Shown here: in pieces, positions 56,490 through 64,000 of the stretch
Layout of the letters: the number at the start of each line of letters is the position of its first letter
Position numbering within the stretch: the first letter of the stretch is position 1
Assembly: GCA_009767595.1 (NCBI GenBank)
Contig: VSDK01027192.1
Coordinates: 263,669 to 327,668, forward strand
Source of the DNA: Symbiodinium kawagutii
Taxonomy: Eukaryota > Sar > Dinophyceae > Suessiales > Symbiodiniaceae
Reading direction: 5' to 3'
Length of the DNA: 64,000 bases
Notes under the pieces: model-generated
The model's database searches: none
Seen by the model: the letters and a program-made list of their open reading frames with translations, nothing else
Told to the model about the DNA's origin: nothing
Program-made: the position numbers and the translations under genes

Positions 56490-57260
56490 TTGAAACAATA
56501 TGTGTCCCAGAGCGATTTTGATTCGTTTGACACGATGGAACATCGGCTTCAACATGCTGGATCGCGAGGAGGCACGCGTCAGCATCAGCGACTGGAACCA
56601 CAAGCTGGGAAGGGTCTCAGTTTTCGCATTCGGAAACTGCAACGGTTGGAATCTCGTCAATGGAAGGCACGGCATTTGAACATGTCTTTGCAAGACAGTG
56701 GGAAATGGGCAGCGCTGGGCACAAATGGTTGGGTTGCATCTTTTCTCTGCTTTGCCCGCACTTCGCTGGATGCTACTTACCGTCTTGAAGGTGCTTCACG
56801 GGCGTTCTTCGCCCACAACAGGCTATTATGCAACAAACACGTCTCCATTGGGGAACCTTTGAAATGTTTTGGCGCTGTTATCACCCTGGTGGGTTTGCTA
56901 GGTTCAGGGCACCAAACTGTTCAAAAACTGGACGTTGTATTTCGGAAGCTGCCACGGGTGGTCGTGAGCCCCCTGGCAATTTGGATTGGTCCTGTCCGTG
57001 GCATGACACCTTGTACGATTGGAACACGAAAAAAGAAAACGTTAGGCATGCTTTGAAATTTTGGTCGCATCAATGCCTGGAAATGCTTTGGAAATTGGGT
57101 TTGTAGATGGGCACTTTGGCTAGCAACAGATGGGTGCACTGTTGGCCTGCCACATTGCCAGAAGACGGGCCATCCATTTGCGAGAAATTGATTTTCATTT
57201 TTCGTTCCCTGCGCCCAAGACACGCTGCCTTTCTGGCATGCCGGATGGCCATTGACCATG
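56490..57260 (+). mobile_element. Broken LINE, 3' half, plus strand
   Basis: The plus frame to about 56970 reads ASRAFFAHNRLLCNKHVSIG, LKCFGAVITLVGLLGSGHQT and KLDVVFRKLPRVVVSP, and the next frame continues PPGNLDWSCPWHDTLYDWNT, then LKFWSHQCLEMLWKLGL and a stop, then RWVHCW. The order is that of the region between RT and the C-terminal tail of a non-LTR protein, split by at least one frameshift (about 56960) and one stop (about 57106). A dead copy. Confidence 0.65.
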
Positions 57261-57989
57261 ACCATTGACCATTACTTGTTGACGAAACGTCTGACTTTGA
57301 CTTTGACTTTGCATTTGCGTGTACGGGCAGCGGCCGCGGCAGCCGATTTGAAGCGCAGGCTGGGCGAACCGGAGTCGTGACCGCTGTGACACACAAAACC
57401 ATCAACCCCGCAAGCTGTAGTCCACAAAATTTCCATCTCCTATGGAAAAAGGCAACAAAACAGGTTTGGGTTCAGGATGTCCCTTGTCGCAGGCCAGTGC
57501 TCACAAAAAAAACTGCCCCGGCTCCAACCCCCTCTTAGTCCACCAATTTGGTGCGCATATAGGAGTTGCAAAATCTAAAGTAAATTTTTTGAAACCCGAA
57601 GGCATCCCAGAATGTACCACCGAGTCGGCTAACATGTTTGATCAAGTGCCTTGGACAAATCCAGGCTCACCAGCCAAGCTGGAATGTCGTGCATGGAGGC
57701 TTTGCCGCTGAACAACTTACTTGTCAACGTTTTTCCTTGACACAAAAATTTTGCCCAAATCCATGTTGTTTTTCTGGTTGTTGTGCTTCCAAGGTGGTTT
57801 CAAAGTGGCCCGGCGCCATGTACACGAACGCTTTGTATGACGACAGCTCCACTGCATTATAACCAACATTTTACGCATGAATTATGAATTATTTCCATTT
57901 TTTCCGCCGACATAACGACATAATTGACGCGCGATATTCAAAACCTTCACTGGTAAAAAGAATGTCCAACATCGCTAGGGGAAAAAAAC

Positions 57990-58601
57990 GCGGGGAAAAA
58001 AAACAAAAACAATACTTATATGTTTTTCTAACTGTTCGCCCGGAATAGGTTCCAACAGGTCAGTTCCAAGAGGTCAACCACCAACCCCAGTTCATCTGTG
58101 CCGGGTTTGTCCTCGGGCCGTTTGATGGCAACTTTCAATTCTTTACCCGGTTTGACGATCGAAAAGAAATAGGTTTTTTGCCCCAAGAAAATTTGTTGCT
58201 TGCTGCAATTGATATGTGCAGTCTGCATCTTGGCCGGTAGAACTTTGGGCACTTCGCAAGTATCCGCACCAGCGTCGCCTTTCTTCCACCCGAACTATTG
58301 TGAAACACAAACCTCGCTGCGAAACCAAGTTCTGAGCGGATTGTGCTTGATTTGTCAACGCCGCCGTTTTGGCAAAGTTCAATAGTATTCCGACGCCCGC
58401 CAACTGTTCCACCAAAGTGTCCAAAAACGTTGCAATTAAATCTTCCGTAGCCGCCAGCAATAAAGCAAAGACCTGTGGAGTCCAATTGGTGCACGGCAGC
58501 ACAATTCCCCGAAGAAACCCCAAAGGTAAGCAACGTCGTCCATCAAAACCATGGGAGGACAATTTCGGAAAAAGAGAAAATGAATTATTGTCACCGGTCA
58601 T
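57990..58601 (-). mobile_element. Broken LINE reverse-transcriptase fragment, minus strand
   Basis: The minus frame reads FALLLAATEDLIATFLDTLV, EQLAGVGILLNFAKTAALTN (the LxxxGLxLNxxKTxxL motif that follows the RT catalytic box) and, after a weaker stretch, TYQLQQATNFLGAKNLFLFD RQ-like sequence equivalent to ASRAFFAHNRLLCNK in the plus-strand copy. The YADD box is not preserved and several stops follow. Opposite orientation to its neighbours on both sides. Confidence 0.6.
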
Positions 58602-58765
58602 GGGTCACCATTGCATGGGCGCGGCCAAAATGGTCACTGTTGGGACGAATGTACGCACAAGTTTGCAGCAGCAGGTGACCGATGAACCACCCGCAAAAGT
58701 TTTAAGACGAAGGCAATTCGGGCATGTGAATTGCCCATGCACATACCTTTCCTTCGATTTCCGGT

Positions 58766-59026
58766 GTGAAAATATGGTCGCAAAAATGTTTGGAACAATA
58801 CTGGAAATTGGGCATGTATGTTGCAAATTTTCCTTTTGAGCGTTGGGTTCGCCGGTCGCTTGCTTGGTCACCGGCAGGCCGTCGCAAATTTGGATACCTT
58901 CGGCCAACAAAATTCGTTGTTTCCGCTCGTCATCGTCAACTCGGGGACTCGGAAACGCTTGCCCGTGATGCAAATATGTGGATGAATCTAATGAACGATT
59001 TTTGCCATTTTTGTTCTTTATGCTAA
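58766..59026 (+). mobile_element. LINE 3' end, plus strand
   Basis: The plus frame reads KIWSQKCLEQYWKLGMYVAN, FPFERWVRRSLAWSPAGRRK and ANMWMNLMNDFCHF, then stops. Homologous to 57045-57200 (KFWSHQCLEMLWKLGL) and to the minus fragment at 55255-55467. About 165 bases from the start of the inverted RT fragment. Confidence 0.65.
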
Positions 59027-59029
59027 CTT

Positions 59030-62000
59030 TGTTACACTGCCTGCGCCCAAAGGGCTGCCGACCAGCATGCAAGATCAAAGTCAAAAGTCAAAATGAAAAG
59101 AAAAAATGTTCTTTTCCGACAATTCTGCGCAATTTGGCGCCCACAACACGCAACAAACCATGTCGGATTGGAAGTCGTCCAATCACAACCTGAGAGGAGT
59201 GTTTCCGTGCATTTGCTTCAATAAACGTAGCAGAAAAAACAAACGAACCAACATGTTTGTTGAAAAAAATGTGCAAATGTACAAAAAAATTTCGCGGCCA
59301 ATGAGCTTTGCACAACGAAACCAAGTTGGCTAACCCAACGTGCAAACACAATGCAAGGGTGGTTGACCAAAAAAGCGGACATCATCAATTTCAAAAACGC
59401 TGCACAACAACGCAATGAAAATCTCCACCAACCATGGCGTTGCACCAGCAACGCATAGAAATGTCAACATATCGTGGACTTCATCACTTTCTGCATTTGC
59501 CCAGTGATTGTGGAAAGCAAAAGTTGGTGCGAACTAAAAATTCCAGGTTGCATGATAAAATGGTTAAAAATGAGCAGTCACACCCGCGCACCCCACCTTC
59601 CACCACGCGGGAACCCACAAGGACAAATCGAAAAGATATCCTACAGTAATTTGTTTGTCGTCGACCCGACCAATTTTTTTAGAGGCATAATATGCACACC
59701 GCTGGCTTTGCTATCCGGCTCCACATAGGAAACTTGGAAGTAGGTTCCAAAGAAGCAACTCAATCATCCATTTGACATTTCTTGTGCGGTTTGGCGTTGG
59801 AAACCAAAACTGTCCCCATGTGTCATGCTTGCATGCACGTTGGGCGCCCCACTACAAGTTTGAGACGAATTCCGCTACAGTTCTACAGCCTCGCAGATGT
59901 CTTCCTCAACCTCCATGTGCTCCATCCATGTGGCACCACCATAGCCCGGGGAAAATGCCACCGACAAATATTTTGCCATCCTCCTTGAAGGCTAGCCCAC
60001 CTCGACACGGTTACGGTCCTGGCCCCCCAGCTCCATCAAGTCCTTCTTGAGTGGCTCGATTTTTTTTCATGTGCTGAACGATTTTGATGTCCACCATGTG
60101 GGTTTCAGCGTATGAAGTGTTTGAATAGGCTAGGCGCGATTGACCACAAAGGTTTTGAACAGCATGTCCGGCGTACCGCAACACTTGGAATTATTTCAAA
60201 CCTTGGTTTTAAGAAATGGAAACCAATGGCAGCATCGGGAACAACTTTTTGAAGGAACACGACGGAACGATTTTGCACAAACAAAAAAATGCAATTTCCG
60301 TAATTCATGGCGGTAAACACCGCATCGAAAGTGAAGGATTGACACGAAGCAACGGTTGTGAGCTGAGATTCGGACTTTGCAATTGCAATTCACTCTGTTT
60401 TTACCAACTTCAAAAGAAGAAGGGGAAGGAGAAAAAGACTTAGGACAGTGACATTGCCGCGTTAGACATCTGGGACAATCAGAAACAACAAATGGTTGTG
60501 AAGCTGTTGGATTGCTGTTTTTGCAAAAGCAAAAGTTCATACCAGCGGGCACACCCACACACACAGTAAACCAAAAAAAACACAGATTCAACAGCTGTTT
60601 TCCTTTGGTTCGAATTTTATGGCCAAGTGCGAAGCATCTATATATGCTGTGCAAGAACAAGTGCTCCAAAAGAGAGTCAAATCAAAAGAATCCTGTGCAT
60701 GCCTTGGGGTCTTAAATCCTAGGCTGCGCCAAGGTTCGTACACTTGCGCTGCAGAGTTTTGTTTCTGTGAGAGAACTATGCGCAGCCCTTGCGGTTCAAG
60801 TAGCCATGTGTGACCGCTTTTGCATTATGCCGATATCATGTGCTGATTTGGTTTACACTATTGAAATTTTTGCTGTGGGACTGGCATGAACTAAACTCAC
60901 AATTATCTTTGAGACGAGGGATGCACACCACGTGAAGGCTGGACGATCTTTGGTAGAAATGTTGCACTGTCCAAGGGTACACAAGCATTAGGGGCACGTT
61001 GCTAGGAGGAAACTTACAACAAGCATCCAAAACTGGACTGCACGTCCTTTGCAGGTGGCGCGGCCGAAATTTCGCAAACATGAACACATGCCAACAAATC
61101 GTCATGTTTCCTTGAAGTTGTGGTTGAATTTTTTGCTCCATTGCTCTGGCTGCATGGTTTGGTTTCGCTAGACTTCGGTGCTTTGCTCTCGCAAAATCAA
61201 AGAACCAATGGCGTTTGCCTAACTATGGTGGTGCAATCGACCTGTTTTCAGCAGTCGGAACAAGTTAAAAGAGATTCAACATTTTTGCAGTTTATCCATT
61301 CAACAGCAAACCAGATTTATTGTGCAGTGCAAAGTTTAATATGCATCAATGAAGGTACCAGCAGTTCCAATCAACTTTTTGTTCAAGCGGATTGTTGCCG
61401 TTACATACTGAAAAACACACCACGCCAAACCAAACTGAGAATATAGAATGGATGTGTGGCAACCGGCAATGCTGCCATATTCCCATGGGCAAAAAACTGG
61501 ACTACAACTGCCCCGATGTTATGGCCGATGTTAAGCTCAACATTGGTGCCTGAGTTAAAACAACCCAGTTTTTTTGGAAGAATCCAAAACAGCATGGGAA
61601 CCAAAGCCAAAATCATAGAAGCAAGTAATGAAAACAATGCAAAACCACAACGAAATCGATCACATGCCGCGGTTTTCTGAAATCAAACCTATTGGATGCT
61701 GCAAAGCAACACCCTGTTAAAAAACAAACCACGTGTGGCACTTTCCAGATCCAGTCACACCATCTGACGGCAATGATTTTACCAATTTGACTCAGAAAAT
61801 GAACAAATGACACTTCCTGGTTTCGCCATGTGTTTTTCACAGGCAACCATTTTTGCAGGCAACAAAATCAGCAGAACGAAAATCCACTTGCGAATGGCAT
61901 TGCCTCAACAATTTCCCACTGTATGACCACGAACCCGGGACATGTGATCACCTTTTTGACCATCAACAATAGGTTTGAAGCAGACCTGCTTCAAATGTGT

Positions 62001-62058
62001 GGAAAAACTGGATTCAAATCGAAACCTTTCAGTTGGTACCCACATGCTCTTCGGGACA
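59030..62058. other. Decayed repetitive DNA, no recognised gene
   Basis: Same composition as the LINE-bearing stretch: long frames open in several phases on both strands, many A and T runs, many CAAA/TTTG words. Probably further LINE remains, but I could not match a motif. Confidence 0.45.
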
Positions 62059-62362
62059 TCACATACGTTCATCACCAAAAAGGAAGTCTTGCTGTTCATC
62101 CGTCAACTGACCAAGTTGGTCTTCAACCAGGTTCAGGCCTTGAAATTCAACCCTTATCATCGAAATGATCTGCGCAAAATGATTGAGATGGGCATGTGCT
62201 GTCTGGACAGCAAGTGTAATTTCGGGCATTTGTTCCTCCAAAATGCAGAGGACAACTTGTTTGGACCCATTCGTGCAGGATACCCTGGTCTGTTTCGGCC
62301 TGTTACGCAGAATCCATTGGTTCCATCGATTTCCAAAAGGACGTGGATTGGAAAGACTTCAC
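62059..62362 (-). CDS. Open frame of 100 codons, helical, unrecognised
   Basis: The minus frame is open from a TGA near 62363 to a stop at 62059 and ends EFQGLNLVEDQLGQLTDEQQ DFLFGDERM-like; before it VVLCILEEQMPEITLAVQTA. Acidic and helical, so it looks like real protein, but the plus strand is also open for 180 codons (61975-62517, FITKKEVLLFIRQLTKLVFN). Strand uncertain. Confidence 0.35.
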
Positions 62363-62369
62363 CAATGGC

Positions 62370-63320
62370 TGGCTATACACACGGATTTTCGATGCAGTTT
62401 CATAAGCATCTTGTCAACCAACCATGGTGCAGGGTTTCCCTCGGCTTATTCACTAGGTCATGGTGGCACACACTTCGTGAACGCTGTCTTTGCAGCCCCC
62501 CCTCTTTATCTTGTTGATTGGGATCAATCCTTGGCCGCGCTGTCACGGTTTTCGATGAAGCACTGGTCAAATCAAGGCGAATTGACCGATGAACTTATTT
62601 GACGTTGACAAAACGTCCAACTACAGAGGTCACTCAACCTCTTTTTGTTTGCTTCCTGTCTGCTGGTTTGCCCCTAGGGCATGGTCAGGATGTCATGTCA
62701 CCAGATGTCACCAACTACATGACCAAAGTGAAACAAACCACCTGAAACTACACAACTAACTTCACAAAAAGGAGTGGGCGGTGTAAAGCCAGGATACATA
62801 GCGATAAACCTGCATCCAGGTCTGACAGCAAAAAGGCCAGAGGTCAACTAACCAGAATGCGCAACTGCAATGACCCCAGCCTCGCTAAACAAAAGATGCC
62901 GCTCAATAGAATTGTCAACCCTGTCGCAATGCGACGCTTTGTCGACTTATCAAAGGTGTTGTGTGCAACTCCAGTGGCAGCCCACACTGGGCATTACAAA
63001 TACTGACGACGACCATAAAGACATGATGTGGCGAAGTGAGATTCGTCACAATGTATCGGCCTGCTCCTATATGTTCACCAACTATGCAATACACGATAAC
63101 GATCACTCGACGTGAACATGGGTTTCCTCGGGAAATTTCATTGTGCGGGTATTTCCAAAAAATTGTATTCCCATAGGTCACTTGACCAAAGATGGGCGCA
63201 AAACCCATCGTGGATTCGAAAGGTAGTAAATCGCGCAAAGTCATTTGACCGAAGAAATTGAAACAAAAATGAAAGCGTTCAATCATACATCTGTTGATGT
63301 TCATGTCTCACTTCAATTCA
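62370..63320. other. No clear gene
   Basis: A plus frame to 62602 ends FSMKHWSNQGELTDELI; otherwise only short frames. Nothing recognised. Confidence 0.4.
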
Positions 63321-63326
63321 TCGTCC

Positions 63327-63555
63327 CTTACCTTAAACCTTGTCATCTGAATCAAAAACTCAAAGCACTGCAACACACTGCAAGCCCGCCAAGCTGTCTC
63401 TTTTTCACTCGGTGGCGTGGGGCAGATAACACAAGTCAATGCTGGCTGCTTATGGAATCGGACGCCGAAGGATCTGCAGGAATTCAAGTGCACCAAGTTT
63501 TGATGCAGAAAGATGGAATTATCTGTGCCGTTTTTCAAAAGAAGATCTCACCCCC
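63327..63555 (-). CDS. Duplicated exon, copy 1
   Basis: The minus frame is open across the unit (GTDNSIFLHQNLVHLNSCRS, HKQPALTCVICPTPPSEKET, CSVLQCFEFLIQMTRFK) and ends at AAG|GTAAGG. The same sequence recurs 402 bases to the right. Differences from copy 2 in this frame: Gly/Ser, Val/Ile and Trp/Cys changes and one synonymous change. Family unknown. Confidence 0.45.
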
Positions 63556-63728
63556 CAAAGCTGGGTGGGAACGAAGTGGGGAGGGACAGCTTTGGTTCCA
63601 AAAACAATGGAATTCCCTCCACCCTCCCTGAGCAGATAAGTAGAGGTCGAGATATATCATGATTCAGATCGAGATGGAATCTCTTGACAAGGACAAAGGT
63701 AAGGTGCTATCAACTAGTTGACTGCATA

Positions 63729-63957
63729 CTTACCTTAAACCTTGTCATCTGAATCAAAAACTCAAAGCACTGCAACACACTGCAAGCCCGGCAAGCTGTC
63801 TCTTTTTCACTCGGCGGCGTGGGGCAGATAACACAAGTCAATGCTGGCTGCTTATGGAATCGGATGCTGAAGGATCTGCAGGAATTCAAGTGCACCAAGT
63901 TTTGATGCAGAAAGATGGAATTATCTGTGCCGTTTTTCAAAGGAAGATCTCGCCCCA
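63729..63957 (-). CDS. Duplicated exon, copy 2
   Basis: As copy 1, with about six base differences in 229, ending at the stronger donor AAG|GTAAGT. Open frame throughout. Tandem exon duplication or segmental repeat; the rest of the gene would lie on either side of this edge. Confidence 0.45.
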
Positions 63958-64000
63958 TTTATCCGCGAGTCTCAACCAAAACCGATTGAACAACTTCAAG

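Noticed and set aside
1..64000. CRISPR arrays, operons, ribosome binding sites
   Set aside because: The repeats are simple tandem arrays without unique spacers, and splice-interrupted genes show eukaryotic nuclear DNA.
1..64000. Spliced-leader relics (CCATTTTGGCTCAAG), tRNA and rRNA genes
   Set aside because: I looked for the spliced-leader core and for conserved tRNA/rRNA words and found no convincing match by eye.

Overview
This window looks like nuclear DNA of a dinoflagellate, most like Symbiodiniaceae. Four things point that way. The exons are very short and have phase-consistent joins. The introns inferred between them use GC and GA as well as GT donors. Interstitial arrays resemble TTTAGGG, the plant and dinoflagellate telomere unit. 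The mobile elements are a copia-like retroelement and eroded LINEs of the kind I associate with these genomes. There are no prokaryotic operons, no rRNA and no tRNA that I could recognise. Two runs of N (14077-14143, 27862-27871) and a third inside a triplet repeat (38298-38309) are assembly gaps.

Layout from left to right. 1-2852 is the 5' half of a retroelement gag-pol on the minus strand, cut by the window edge; besides gag, zinc knuckle and protease it carries a region resembling a cytosine-C5 methyltransferase. 3147-4034 is simple repeat. 4086-11310 holds at least 15 small minus-strand exons: a SET methyltransferase domain at the 5' side and a JmjC/cupin oxygenase domain at the 3' side, possibly one gene. 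11445-14960 has further minus-strand exons. 15000-39600 is a loose scatter of probable exons (mostly minus strand, mostly unrecognised) between simple repeats, telomere-like DNA (20990-21720, 28806-28965) and a 470-base CTTG tract. 40326-43910 is a receptor-like/Pelle-type protein kinase gene in about ten exons. 45589-48080 is an F-box-like plus ankyrin protein. 49138-50815 is a membrane protein that may be P2X-like. From about 53 to 62.6 kb the DNA is compositionally different and contains broken non-LTR retrotransposon pieces in both orientations. The right end (63327-63957) carries a 229-base direct duplication that looks like a duplicated exon.

The best supported genes (SET/JmjC, kinase, F-box/ankyrin, P2X-like) and the retroelement are all on the minus strand, which suits the unidirectional gene arrays known in dinoflagellates. 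Chromatin (SET, JmjC), signalling (kinase), ubiquitin targeting (F-box) and membrane functions lie side by side with no obvious shared pathway. Exon limits were read by eye from frame, motif and splice-site agreement, so ends are approximate unless motif and phase fix them.
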